Assembly: GCA_916988195.3 (NCBI GenBank)
Contig: CAKASQ030000011.1
Location: 1-64,000 of the forward strand
Source: Oscillospiraceae bacterium
GTDB taxonomy: Bacteria; Bacillota; Clostridia; Oscillospirales; Oscillospiraceae
Length of the DNA: 64,000 nt
Direction: 5' to 3'
Part shown: positions 32,746-40,895 of the stretch, in pieces
How the letters are laid out: each line of letters opens with the position of its first letter
Position numbering within the stretch: the first letter of the stretch is position 1
Made by a program: the position numbers and the translations under genes
Notes under the pieces: generated by a model
Databases searched by the model: none
What the model saw: the letters and a program-made list of their open reading frames with translations, nothing else
Told to the model about the DNA's origin: nothing

Positions 32746-33627
32746 TTACTTGAGGCCAGCCTGCTCCAGAAGAGCCGGAACCTTGGATTCCCAGCCGAGG
32801 GACATGATGTGAACGCCCTGGCAGTAGGGCTTGCACTCGCGGATGATGCGTGCGGCAATTTCCACACCCGTGATACCGGCCTTGGTCTTTTCCTTGTCGG
32901 CCTGAAGCTCGGCGATCAGCTCGTCGGGGATGTGTACGCCCGCGACGTTGTTGTTCATGAACTTGCACATGCCGGCAGACTTCGGGATGATGATGCCGAC
33001 CTGCACGGGCTTGCCGAACTGCTTGGCGGCCTCCATGAACTTGATGAACTTTTCGGGCTCAAAGACAGCCTGCGTCTGGAAAAATTCCGCGCCGGCCTGA
33101 ACCTTGCGCTCCATCTTCACGAGCTGCGCGTCGATGGAGTCGGAGCACGGGGACACGACTGCGCCCTTGGCAAACTTCGGGGGCTCGCCCACAAGCTCGT
33201 TGCCGCCCAGGTCCTTGCCGGTCTCGAGAAGGCTCGCGGCATGCAGCAGCGACACGGAGTCGAGGTCAAACACGGGCTTTGCCTGCGGATGGTCGCCCAG
33301 CTTCGTGTGGTCGCCGGTGAGGCACAGAATGTTGTCGATACCGAGCATGGCGGCGCTCAGAAGGTCGGACTGAAGCGCGATGCGGTTGCGGTCGCGGCAG
33401 GTCAGCTGGAAGATGGGGGTAAGACCCGCGTCCTTGAGGACCTTACAGGTGGCAAGACCGCCCAGACGCATGACGGACGACTGGTTATCGGTGACGTTGA
33501 CATAGTGAACGCCGGTAAGATATTCCTTCGCCTCTTCTACCAGGCCGTCGATATGAATTCCCTTGGGGGGGCCGATCTCAGCGGAAACTACAAATTCTCT
33601 GTTCTGAAACAGTTCCGTAATTCTCAT
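32746..33627 (-). CDS. metF: Methylenetetrahydrofolate reductase, MetVF-type catalytic subunit
   Basis: A 293-aa TIM-barrel flavoprotein of the acetogen MetF type: VVSAEIGPPKGIHIDG has the catalytic Glu, NVTDNQSSVMRLG and CLTGDHTKLGDH are folate/FMN motifs. It is clearly different from the classical MetF at 1897-2826 (which has FSFEVFPPK and TYGAGG). It is the last gene of a three-gene operon rnfC2-metV-metF with gaps of 16-17 bases, the same set that forms the heteromeric reductase of Acetobacterium woodii. Confidence 0.93.
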   Translation of the reverse strand: MRITELFQNREFVVSAEIGPPKGIHIDGLVEEAKEYLTGVHYVNVTDNQSSVMRLGGLATCKVLKDAGLTPIFQLTCRDRNRIALQSDLLSAAMLGIDNILCLTGDHTKLGDHPQAKPVFDLDSVSLLHAASLLETGKDLGGNELVGEPPKFAKGAVVSPCSDSIDAQLVKMERKVQAGAEFFQTQAVFEPEKFIKFMEAAKQFGKPVQVGIIIPKSAGMCKFMNNNVAGVHIPDELIAELQADKEKTKAGITGVEIAARIIRECKPYCQGVHIMSLGWESKVPALLEQAGLK

Positions 33628-33643
33628 AATTCATCACTCCTGA

Positions 33644-34279
33644 TTATTCAGATTCTTTGGCGGCCATGGTAGCCTGATCGGTATTGAAATCATGCAGCTG
33701 TGTGGGACAGCGCAGAACGTCGAGCCGTCCCTGTGCTTTCAGGCGCTGGATGATGCGCTCCCAGCCGCAGTCCATCGTGGGGCAAACCTCGCATTTGCCG
33801 TTCTTCGTGCCGCCGCAGGGGCCGTTGACAAGGCTCTTGGAGCAGGCTGTGATGGGACAGATGCCGCCGGTCAGGTTCAGGAAGCACTCGCCGCACTGGC
33901 CGCAGTCGTACTCGAGCGGGGTCACGCCCTGGAAGCCGGGAAGCTCCACGGTATCGCAGCAGGCGTAGACGGGCTTATCGTCCAGCATCTCGGAGATGGT
34001 CTGTACACCGACGCCGCAGGAGAACACCAGAACAGCGTCCGCCTCCGCGATCTTCGCCATGGGCGCTCTCAGGCGCAGGGCGAGTTCCGTGGGGTTGCAG
34101 ACATAGTCGGTGGTCAACGTTCCGACGACCTTGCCGGCCTCGGCCAGCTTTTTCTGGAGCGCGTTTGCCTCCTCCTCGGGGAAACCGACTTCCTTACAGC
34201 CGTGGCAGTTGATGATAAACACCTTGCCGGCGCAGAGGGAGGTAATGGTATCTTCGGATTTCAGTCTTGTAATCAGCAT
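33644..34279 (-). CDS. metV: MetV, zinc/iron-sulfur subunit of methylene-THF reductase
   Basis: A 211-aa protein rich in cysteine: INCHGCKEVG, YVCNPTE, VFSCGVGVQT, YDCGQCGECF, GGICPITACSKSLVNGPCGG, KCEVCPTMDCGWE. These match MetV, which conveys electrons to MetF and may bind zinc plus a [4Fe-4S] cluster. It lies between rnfC2 and metF2. The N-terminal 200 residues of the upstream RnfC2 are a diverged copy of this protein, so the operon holds two MetV-like modules. Confidence 0.92.
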   Translation of the reverse strand: MLITRLKSEDTITSLCAGKVFIINCHGCKEVGFPEEEANALQKKLAEAGKVVGTLTTDYVCNPTELALRLRAPMAKIAEADAVLVFSCGVGVQTISEMLDDKPVYACCDTVELPGFQGVTPLEYDCGQCGECFLNLTGGICPITACSKSLVNGPCGGTKNGKCEVCPTMDCGWERIIQRLKAQGRLDVLRCPTQLHDFNTDQATMAAKESE

Positions 34280-34294
34280 ATCGTTCTCTCCCCC

Positions 34295-36265
34295 TTATTT
34301 CTTCTTCAGCAGGGGCATGACCAGACCCTTGGCGGCGTTGATTTTCGATACCAGAGGAATCTTGGACGAGCAGATGTACTCGCAGCACTTGCAGGAGAAG
34401 CAGTCCATGATGTTGAGAGACAAAAGCTTCTCCGCGTCGCCCAGCTGGCCATACTTGTAGAATTCCAAGGGCTTCAGCTCCATGGGACAGACGTCTACGC
34501 AGCGGCCGCACTTGATGCACTCTTTTTCCTCGGTGTGGTCGGCGGCAATGGCGATGATGCCGTTGGAGCCCTTGATGATGGGAACGTTGGTGTCGTTGAT
34601 GGGAGCGCCCATCATGGGGCCGCCCATCTTGAGGACGATATCCTCGCCCGTCACGCCGCCGCAGTGGTCGATGATCTCCTGCACGTTGGTGCCGAGCTTG
34701 ACCATGTAGTTGCCGGGGTTGCGGATGAAGTCGCCCGTGACGGATACCGCGCGCTCAACAAGGGGCATGCCCTTCTGGATCGCGTCGGAAATGGCCTTGG
34801 CGGTCGAGGTGTTGCTCACGACGCAGCCGACGTCTGCCGGCAGCTTGCCGCTGGGAACCTGACGGCCCATGACCTTCTTGATGAGCATCTTTTCAGCACC
34901 CTCGGGGTACTGCGTCTTGGCGGCGACCACACGGATGTTATCGTAGGGCGCGACCTTCTCTTCCATAAGCGCCACGGCGTCGGGCTTGTTGTCCTCGATG
35001 AGGATGACGCCCTCGGGCGCGGAAACGGCCTTCATCATGGCGCGCAGGCCGAAGACGATGTCGTCGGCGTACTCGAGCATGATGCGGTGGTCCGCCGTTA
35101 AGTAGGGCTCGCACTCGGAGCCGTTGATGAGAACGGCGTCAATGGGCTTGCCGGGCTTCAGCTTGACATAGGTCGGGAACGTTGCGCCGCCCATGCCGAC
35201 GATGCCCTTTTCCTTGACGATCTCGATGATCTCGTCGGCCGTCAGCTCCTCCAGGGGCTTGTTGGGGACGACGGATTCATGGAGCACGTTTTTGCCGTCG
35301 TTTTTGATGACGACACTCATAACGCCCGGTCCCTTGTTCGGATGCGTGTGCGGCTCGACGGCCACGACCGTACCGCTGACGCTGGAGTGAACGGGCGCGC
35401 CGATAAAGCCCGCCTGCTCGCCGATGAGCTGGCCGACCTTCACATAGTCGCCGGGGTTCACAACCGGATTTGCGGGCGCGCCGATGTGCATGGCGAGCGG
35501 CAGGATGACGGTATCGGGCTCCGGGAACTTCTGGAGCGCCAGATGCTCGGTATAATCCTTGTGCTCGGTGGGATGCACGCCGCCGTAGAAGCCCTCAAAG
35601 CGTCTGGCTCTGGCTTCGGCGACGTAGGCCTGGATCTCGTCGACGCTAGCCACGGAGTAATCCCGCAGCTGAACCGGCTGATGGAGGAATTCCTTCGTCC
35701 GGCCTTGCTTTTCGAGTCTCTGATAGATCTTCTCCCAAGCGCAGTCTTTTTTGGGATCGATCTCGCACTTGCCGTTTTTCGCGCCGCCGCACTGCCCGTT
35801 GACAAGACTCTTCGAGCAGTCCACGATGGGACAGATGCCGCCCGTCGCGTTCAGATAGCACTGGGCGCAGGCGCCGCAGGTCTTCTTTGTGAGCGCCATG
35901 CCATGATGGCCGACATAATTCAGAGAATTGGTTGCGGTAAACGTGGGAACCGCAGCAAGATCGGCCACCGTCTGCACGCCCAGTCCGCAGGAAACGACAA
36001 CAACGTTTTCTGTTCCCTCGGGGACAAGGCCTGCAAGCGTCTTTTCGGTCTGGACCTTGTTGCACAGGAAGTCTACCTTGACAGAACCGGTGATGTGCTT
36101 GCCCTGCGACTCAGCGATGGCGGTAAAGCAGCCGCAATCCGGCTCCTGCGTGGTTTCGAACTCTTTGAAGCACTTGTTGCAGGCGACGACGAAGAGATTG
36201 TCCTTCCCCGCCAGCATGCCTTCAAGCTCTTCCTGGCTCTTTAACACGTACTTGGTATAATCCAA
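34295..36265 (-). CDS. rnfC2: RnfC2-like electron-input subunit with N-terminal MetV-like domain
   Basis: A 656-aa protein. Residues 1 to about 205 mirror MetV (VVACNKCFKEFE, VVSCGLGVQTV, CGACAQCYLNATGGICPIVDCSKSLVNG). From about 225 (GGVHPTEHKDYT) an RnfC-type flavin/NADH module follows, with GMGGATFPTYVKL and LINGSECEPYLTADHR. Near the end are two [4Fe-4S] sites, CIKCGRCVDVCP and CFSCKCCEYICSS. It would pass electrons from NADH or another carrier to MetV-MetF. The start is TTG at 36265, placed by AGAGGGTGAT 6 bases upstream; no ATG fits. Confidence 0.9.
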   Translation of the reverse strand: MDYTKYVLKSQEELEGMLAGKDNLFVVACNKCFKEFETTQEPDCGCFTAIAESQGKHITGSVKVDFLCNKVQTEKTLAGLVPEGTENVVVVSCGLGVQTVADLAAVPTFTATNSLNYVGHHGMALTKKTCGACAQCYLNATGGICPIVDCSKSLVNGQCGGAKNGKCEIDPKKDCAWEKIYQRLEKQGRTKEFLHQPVQLRDYSVASVDEIQAYVAEARARRFEGFYGGVHPTEHKDYTEHLALQKFPEPDTVILPLAMHIGAPANPVVNPGDYVKVGQLIGEQAGFIGAPVHSSVSGTVVAVEPHTHPNKGPGVMSVVIKNDGKNVLHESVVPNKPLEELTADEIIEIVKEKGIVGMGGATFPTYVKLKPGKPIDAVLINGSECEPYLTADHRIMLEYADDIVFGLRAMMKAVSAPEGVILIEDNKPDAVALMEEKVAPYDNIRVVAAKTQYPEGAEKMLIKKVMGRQVPSGKLPADVGCVVSNTSTAKAISDAIQKGMPLVERAVSVTGDFIRNPGNYMVKLGTNVQEIIDHCGGVTGEDIVLKMGGPMMGAPINDTNVPIIKGSNGIIAIAADHTEEKECIKCGRCVDVCPMELKPLEFYKYGQLGDAEKLLSLNIMDCFSCKCCEYICSSKIPLVSKINAAKGLVMPLLKKK

Positions 36266-36325
36266 AAAATATCACCCTCTTACATTTTTTGTTCCTCGTT
36301 TGGCTGCAAACGATTACCAACTCCG

Positions 36326-36355
36326 ATTATAGCATACGCGCTCTGTAAAAGTCCA
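36326..36355 (-). promoter_or_regulatory. Promoter of rnfC2-metV-metF
   Basis: On the minus strand: TGGACT (36355-36350), 18 bases, TATAAT (36331-36326). Confidence 0.65.
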
Positions 36356-36402
36356 GCACGGCAAAGAAAATCTTTTTGAAAAGTCGGTTTTTCGTCAAAA
36401 GC

Positions 36403-36420
36403 AGTTAGATTCACCTAACT
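36403..36420. promoter_or_regulatory. Palindrome upstream of the rnfC2 promoter
   Basis: AGTTAG-ATTCAC-CTAACT, a 6-6-6 inverted repeat. TTAGATTCACCTAA resembles DtxR/IdeR-type iron boxes in 11 of 14 positions. It lies about 48 bases upstream of the -35. A role in iron control is speculative. Confidence 0.35.
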
Positions 36421-36493
36421 TTTTGTGCAGAATTTCCCACGCCATTTCAGAAACGAGATGGCTCGCGCGGATGGGCGGGATAGGTTGCCGGAC

Positions 36494-36544
36494 GCAAAAA
36501 AATACCACTGCCGCCGAAAACCTGTCGTGGCCGGGGGCAGTGGT
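36494..36544 (-). terminator. Terminator of the lipoprotein gene
   Basis: On the minus strand ACCACTGCC (36544-36536) pairs with GGCAGTGGT (36512-36504), followed by a run of seven T. Confidence 0.8.
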
Positions 36545-36589
36545 GATCCGTATGGGGACGATACTGATACTTTTTTGAAAAGCAGCTGG

Positions 36590-37339
36590 TTACGGCGCAA
36601 CGGTGCGTGTGATGGCTGTGATTTCGCCGTTTTCAATCGTGACGAGCGTATTGTTCGTGGTAAAACCGCTGGAAACCAGCTCGGAAAGTTTCTCCGCGCC
36701 ATAGGTCTGGTTCGGATGATCGGGGTCGGAGTCGTCTGTCAGCATGAAGCCGGCGGAGAGCGGGAGCGTTACCTCGCCCTTTTCCTGATAGCACTTTACA
36801 TCGTTCACGCCGAGTTCGTAGTACACGCCGTCGTCCTGCGTTGTAAGCGTCATGCCGCCCTTGGTAAGGCCGCCGTTGATGAGAACAAGGCTCCCGTCTC
36901 GCTCGACGGAGCTGACCGTCATGTCCTTTCCGCCTGCGACAATGACGCTGCCATCGGCGAGATTTGAAATATCGACCATGTCGTAGCGGTCATAGTCATA
37001 GACCTGAAGCGTTAGATACGTCTTGCCGTCCGTCTCTTCGATCGCTCTCTCGTCAAAGCTCGCCGCGACGCTTGCGTCGGTCAGGGCCGTAACGTCGATT
37101 GCGTCGGGAAGCGGCTTGACCCTGTCGTCCGGCTCGGCAGCGTCTTCCGCCGGTTCCTCGGCAGCGTCCGCGGGTTCTGCAGCGTCTGCGGGTTCTTCCG
37201 TGCCGGTCTGTTCGGTCTGGTTCGTTTCTTCCGACGTGCTTTCCGTCGTGGTTTCGGGTGCCTTTGTGGTCGTGGTCGATGTACAGGCGCAGAGCGCAAG
37301 CAGGCCCAGCGCCAGTAACATGGCAAGCAGTTTTTTCAT
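36590..37339 (-). CDS. Lipoprotein of unknown function
   Basis: A 249-aa secreted lipoprotein, started at ATG 37339 (MKKLLAMLLALGLLALCAC), since the longer frame to 37522 runs into the glmS terminator. The lipobox is LLALCAC with Cys about 19. A Thr/Glu/Ala-rich low-complexity spacer (residues about 22-75, repeats of EPADAAE) follows. The folded part (about 85-249) is beta-rich, with GGKDMTVSSVERDGSLVLINGG and QDDGVYYELGVNDVKCYQEKG. I recognise no catalytic motif or named domain. It is transcribed alone. Confidence 0.8.
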   Translation of the reverse strand: MKKLLAMLLALGLLALCACTSTTTTKAPETTTESTSEETNQTEQTGTEEPADAAEPADAAEEPAEDAAEPDDRVKPLPDAIDVTALTDASVAASFDERAIEETDGKTYLTLQVYDYDRYDMVDISNLADGSVIVAGGKDMTVSSVERDGSLVLINGGLTKGGMTLTTQDDGVYYELGVNDVKCYQEKGEVTLPLSAGFMLTDDSDPDHPNQTYGAEKLSELVSSGFTTNNTLVTIENGEITAITRTVAP

Positions 37340-37473
37340 TTGCGATCTTCCTTTCTGGGGTATTTCACTTTTTGTAAAGCGTTGCCGAAAGAATACATGG
37401 CAAATGTGACGATTCCGAGAAGGAAGTTTGGATAGAGTGTAAAAATTCTTTGAACGCATGGGCGTCCGCAGCG

Positions 37474-37507
37474 AAAAAATGTCCCCCGGAGAGAGTCTCC
37501 GGAGGAC
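37474..37507 (-). terminator. Terminator of glmS
   Basis: On the minus strand GTCCTCCGGAGA (37507-37496) pairs with TCTCCGGGGGAC (37492-37481), followed by ATTTTTT. Confidence 0.85.
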
Positions 37508-37514
37508 GTATGCT

Positions 37515-39356
37515 TTATTCAACCGTCACGCTTTTTGCGAGGTTTCTTGGCTTATCGATATCGCAGCCTCTTTGCAGCGCGATATAATACGCGAACAGCT
37601 GCAAACTCACCACGCCGAGAGACGGCAGGAACATGAGCTCCGTATCGGGGACAGTGAGGAGCGCATCGACGCGCTTTTCCATCTCCGCCTTGCCGCTTTC
37701 GGTCGTAAGCGCGAGGACGCTTGCGCCTCTGGCCTTGACCTCGATGACGTTGCTCATCGCCTTTTCAAAAAGTGGCCCATAGAGCCCCAGCGCGACGACA
37801 AGCGTGCCGTCCTCGATGAGCGAGATCGTGCCGTGCTTGAGCTCGCCGGATGCGTAGGCCTCGGAGTGGATATAGGAAATCTCTTTGAGCTTCAAAGAGC
37901 CTTCCAAGCCGAGGGCATAGTCGAGGTTCCGGCCGATGAAAAATACCGAGTCGTGATTGAAATACTGCGAGGCGAAGAACTGGATCTTCTCGCGGTCTGC
38001 CAAAACCGTCTCGATCTTCTCCGGGAGCATCTGGAGCTCTTCGACCAGACGGGCATATTCTGCCGCATCGAGCCTTCCGAGGTTATCTGCCATGTAGATG
38101 GCCAGCATGTCGATGACGGCCAGCTGCGTGGAGTACGCCTTCGTGGTCGCAACGGCAATTTCGGGCCCTGCCCACGTATAGAGCACGTCGTCCGATTCCC
38201 GCGCAATCGAGCTTCCGACCACGTTTACGATCGAGAGCACCCGCGCGCCTCTGGCCTTTGCCTCGCGCAGCGCCGCCATAGTATCGAGTGTCTCGCCCGA
38301 CTGGCTGATGACGATGGCGAGCGTATGGCTGTCGACAATCGGATCGCAATACCGGAACTCGGAAGCGAGAACCGCCTCAACTGGAATGCGCGTCAGCTTT
38401 TCGATCGTATATTTTCCGAGCATGCCCACGTGATACGACGACCCGCAGGCGATGATCATGATGCGGCTGATGTTCTCAATTGTCTCGCGGCCAAGGACGA
38501 GGTCTCCAAAATCGATGCGCCCGTCTTTGATGCGCGGAGTGATCGCGCGGCGCAGCGCCTCGGGCTCTTCCATGATCTCCTTGAGCATGAAGTGCGGGTA
38601 TCCGCCTTTTTCCGCTGCGGAAATTTCCCAGTCAATGTGGTGGTGCTCCTTTTCGATCGGCAGCTCCATCGCGTTATAGACCTGAATAGAGTCGCACGTC
38701 AGAACAGCGACCTCGCCGTCTTCCATGTACGAAACGTCTCTTGTGTACTTGACGAGCGCCGTCACGTCGGAGGCAATAAAGTTGCAGCCGTCGCCGTAGC
38801 CCAAAAGCAGCGGCGCATCCTTTCTTGCCGCATACAGCCGCTCAGGATCGTCTGCGCAGACGATGCCAAAGGCGTACGCGCCCTCGATGCGGTGCAGCAC
38901 CATGTAAATGGCGTCCTGCATGCAGTGCACCTCGTTGAGCCCCAGACAATATTCCAGCAGCTGCGCGACGACCTCGCTGTCCGTTTCCGACGCGAACTGC
39001 ACGCCCTTCTCCTCGAGAAATTCCCGGATCTCCAGATAGTTTTCAATGATCCCGTTGTGTACCAGCGCGATTTTGCCGTTCTGGGACACATGGGGGTGGG
39101 AGTTGATATCGTTCGGTTCGCCGTGCGTTGCCCAGCGGGTGTGGCCGATGCCGACCGTGCCGTGCATGAGTGCGCCGTGCGCCGTCTTTTCGGCCAGGTT
39201 TGCGAGCCGGCCCTTGCATTTGGCGATGTCCAGCATGCCGTTTTCCGCCACGCAGATACCCGCCGAGTCATAGCCCCGGTACTCCAGCCGCGCAAGGCCC
39301 TCGAGCAAAATGGGCGCAGCCTGCTCCTTGCCGATATAACCTACGATTCCACACAT
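37515..39356 (-). CDS. glmS: Glutamine-fructose-6-phosphate aminotransferase
   Basis: A 613-aa enzyme making glucosamine-6-phosphate for peptidoglycan. The N-terminal nucleophile is the Cys of MCGIVGYIG. The glutaminase domain ends near residue 240. Two SIS sugar-isomerase domains follow (IIACGSSYHVGM; VISQSGETLDTMAALREAKARG; IGRNLDYALGLEGSLKLKEISY). The end PRNLAKSVTVE is canonical. AGGAGGAAC precedes the start. A glmS ribozyme lies directly upstream, so expression is cut back by the product glucosamine-6-phosphate. Confidence 0.97.
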   Translation of the reverse strand: MCGIVGYIGKEQAAPILLEGLARLEYRGYDSAGICVAENGMLDIAKCKGRLANLAEKTAHGALMHGTVGIGHTRWATHGEPNDINSHPHVSQNGKIALVHNGIIENYLEIREFLEEKGVQFASETDSEVVAQLLEYCLGLNEVHCMQDAIYMVLHRIEGAYAFGIVCADDPERLYAARKDAPLLLGYGDGCNFIASDVTALVKYTRDVSYMEDGEVAVLTCDSIQVYNAMELPIEKEHHHIDWEISAAEKGGYPHFMLKEIMEEPEALRRAITPRIKDGRIDFGDLVLGRETIENISRIMIIACGSSYHVGMLGKYTIEKLTRIPVEAVLASEFRYCDPIVDSHTLAIVISQSGETLDTMAALREAKARGARVLSIVNVVGSSIARESDDVLYTWAGPEIAVATTKAYSTQLAVIDMLAIYMADNLGRLDAAEYARLVEELQMLPEKIETVLADREKIQFFASQYFNHDSVFFIGRNLDYALGLEGSLKLKEISYIHSEAYASGELKHGTISLIEDGTLVVALGLYGPLFEKAMSNVIEVKARGASVLALTTESGKAEMEKRVDALLTVPDTELMFLPSLGVVSLQLFAYYIALQRGCDIDKPRNLAKSVTVE

Positions 39357-39374
39357 AAAATAGTTCCTCCTGAA

Positions 39375-39551
39375 AATAAGTTCAGGACAAACCGCAGATA
39401 TTTGCCTGCTTCCTGTTCGCGGCCCCTCTGTTTTGCGGTTACCCGCATATTTCTGACCGCGTCACGCGCACAGGGCAGCGCGGAAACGCATCCGCCGAAT
39501 TTTCGATCACGTTTCCCCTCGTTATCCTGCCAACCGGCAGGCACTGGCGCT
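39375..39551 (-). ncRNA. glmS ribozyme-riboswitch
   Basis: Read on the minus strand, the leader has the cleavage-site context AGCGCCAG (G at 39550), then ACGAGGGGAAAC, ATCGAAAATTCGGCGGATG and CCGCAAAACAGAGG. These are the conserved core blocks of the self-cleaving glmS ribozyme, in the right order and directly upstream of glmS. Glucosamine-6-phosphate is its cofactor. The 3' boundary is approximate. Confidence 0.93.
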
Positions 39552-39598
39552 TCTTGATGGCGACTGCCATGGCCTCCTTTCTTCTCTGCGTTGGTAAC

Positions 39599-39604
39599 AT
39601 TATA
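39599..39604 (-). promoter_or_regulatory. -10 of the glmS promoter
   Basis: TATAAT on the minus strand, about 48 bases upstream of the ribozyme cleavage site. The -35 is weak (TAGCAA-like). Confidence 0.5.
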
Positions 39605-39660
39605 TTACAAAGCGGTGAAAATTGCTACCCCTATCTTTTGAACAGGCAAGACGTCCGCGT

Positions 39661-39699
39661 AAAAAATCCCCCGCGGAACCAAACGGCTCTGCAGGGGGA
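39661..39699 (-). terminator. Terminator of the carbamate kinase gene
   Basis: On the minus strand TCCCCCTGC pairs with GCGGGGGA around a loop of about 20 bases, followed by TTTTTT. Confidence 0.7.
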
Positions 39700-39709
39700 G
39701 GCTTCTTGA

Positions 39710-40648
39710 TCAAAGAGAGATGGTAGTACCGGTCTTGCCGGCAATGCCGTCCTTGGCCTTTTCAAGCAAGGTGATGAGCGCGGTTCTGCCGGGCTTGGAC
39801 TCGGCAAACTTCACGGCCGCTTCGACCTTCGGGAGCATCGAGCCGGGAGCGAACTGCTTCTGGGCGATGTACTCGCGCGCTTCGGCGGGGGTGAGGGTGT
39901 CAAGGCCCTTCTGGTCGGGCTTGCCGAAGTTGATGGCGACCTTCTCGACGGCTGTCAGGATGATGAGCATGTCGGCATCAAGCTGCTCCGCCATGCACTC
40001 GGAGGCGAAGTCCTTGTCGATAACGGCGGGAACGCCCTTGAGGTGATACTTATCCTCCCAGATGACGGGGATACCGCCGCCGCCGGCTGCGATGACAGCG
40101 TGCTTCGCGTTCATCAGCGCGCGCACGGTCTCGATCTCGACGATCTCCACGGGCTTCGGGCTCGCGACGACCTGACGCCAGCCGCGGCCTGCGTCCTCGG
40201 CAACATCGATGCCCTTTTCGGCCGCCAGCTTCTTGGCTTCTTCCTCGGTCATAAACGCACCAATGGGCTTGGTCGGATGCTGGAAGGCGGGGTCGGCGGG
40301 GTTGACGGCGACCTGCGTGAGGACCGTCGCGCAGTGAATGCCGAGGCCTCTGCGGTCGAGCTCTTCGCCGATGAGGTTCTGTAAATCATAGCCGATGTAG
40401 CCTTGACTCATGGCCACGCACACAGAAAGCGGCATGATGTCGCTCTTGGCCTCCTGCTTGTGGTAGGCGGCGAAGGCGTTCTGGATCATACCGACCTGCG
40501 GGCCGTTGCCGTGGGCAATGACGACCTCATGGCCGTCTTCAATCAGGTCGGCGATGGCCTTTGCGGTGACATGGACAGCGTCCATCTGCTCATGCAGGTT
40601 TTTGCCCAGCGCGTTGCCGCCCAGGGCGATAACAATTCTTTTTCCCAT
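39710..40648 (-). CDS. Carbamate kinase
   Basis: A 312-aa amino acid kinase-family enzyme that transfers phosphate from carbamoyl phosphate to ADP, giving ATP, CO2 and ammonia. Motifs: VIALGGNALGKNL, VIAHGNGPQVGMIQNAF, AAGGGGIPV and DKDFASECMAEQL. The start is ATG 40648 behind GAGGA. It is downstream of a YgeW carbamoyltransferase on the same strand, as yqeA is in E. coli, so it would harvest ATP from carbamoyl phosphate released from ureides. A terminator hairpin lies between the two genes. Confidence 0.94.
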   Translation of the reverse strand: MGKRIVIALGGNALGKNLHEQMDAVHVTAKAIADLIEDGHEVVIAHGNGPQVGMIQNAFAAYHKQEAKSDIMPLSVCVAMSQGYIGYDLQNLIGEELDRRGLGIHCATVLTQVAVNPADPAFQHPTKPIGAFMTEEEAKKLAAEKGIDVAEDAGRGWRQVVASPKPVEIVEIETVRALMNAKHAVIAAGGGGIPVIWEDKYHLKGVPAVIDKDFASECMAEQLDADMLIILTAVEKVAINFGKPDQKGLDTLTPAEAREYIAQKQFAPGSMLPKVEAAVKFAESKPGRTALITLLEKAKDGIAGKTGTTISL

Positions 40649-40672
40649 TTTATAATCCTCACATGGTTTTGG

Positions 40673-40700
40673 TAAAAATGGCGGGAGCAAGGCTCCCGCC
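40673..40700 (-). terminator. Terminator/attenuator between ygeW and carbamate kinase
   Basis: On the minus strand GGCGGGAGC-CTT-GCTCCCGCC followed by ATTTTT, ending only 25 bases before the carbamate kinase start. Kinase expression would need read-through or processing. Confidence 0.75.
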
Positions 40701-40722
40701 ATATCAATTAGCCTCGCAGAGT

Positions 40723-40890
40723 TTGCGGCGCGCACGCCGCAAAATTGTGTGAATCATTTTATCCGGCGGCTCTGCCGACCGGAAAAATTCCACTCAGTCC
40801 GCAAGTGTGGAATTTTTGCGGCTTGCCGCAAAAATTATGCGCGCGGCGGGCTGCAATCCCAAATTCATTGAAAGCCCCGCTTTCAATGAA
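40723..40890. repeat. Cluster of four intergenic hairpins
   Basis: Stem-loops: 40723-40742 (TTGCGGCG / CGCCGCAA), 40783-40817 (AAAAATTCCAC / GTGGAATTTTT), 40816-40831 (TTGCGGC / GCCGCAA), 40864-40890 (TTCATTGAAAGC / GCTTTCAATGAA). They fill nearly all of the 3' region of ygeW. They are not members of the GTAG repeat family. Confidence 0.7.
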
Positions 40891-40895
40891 GACGC

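Noticed and set aside
36590-37522. Longer version of the lipoprotein gene
   Set aside because: The extra 61 codons run back through the upstream region into the glmS terminator, while MKKLLAMLLALG with a lipobox is a typical lipoprotein start.
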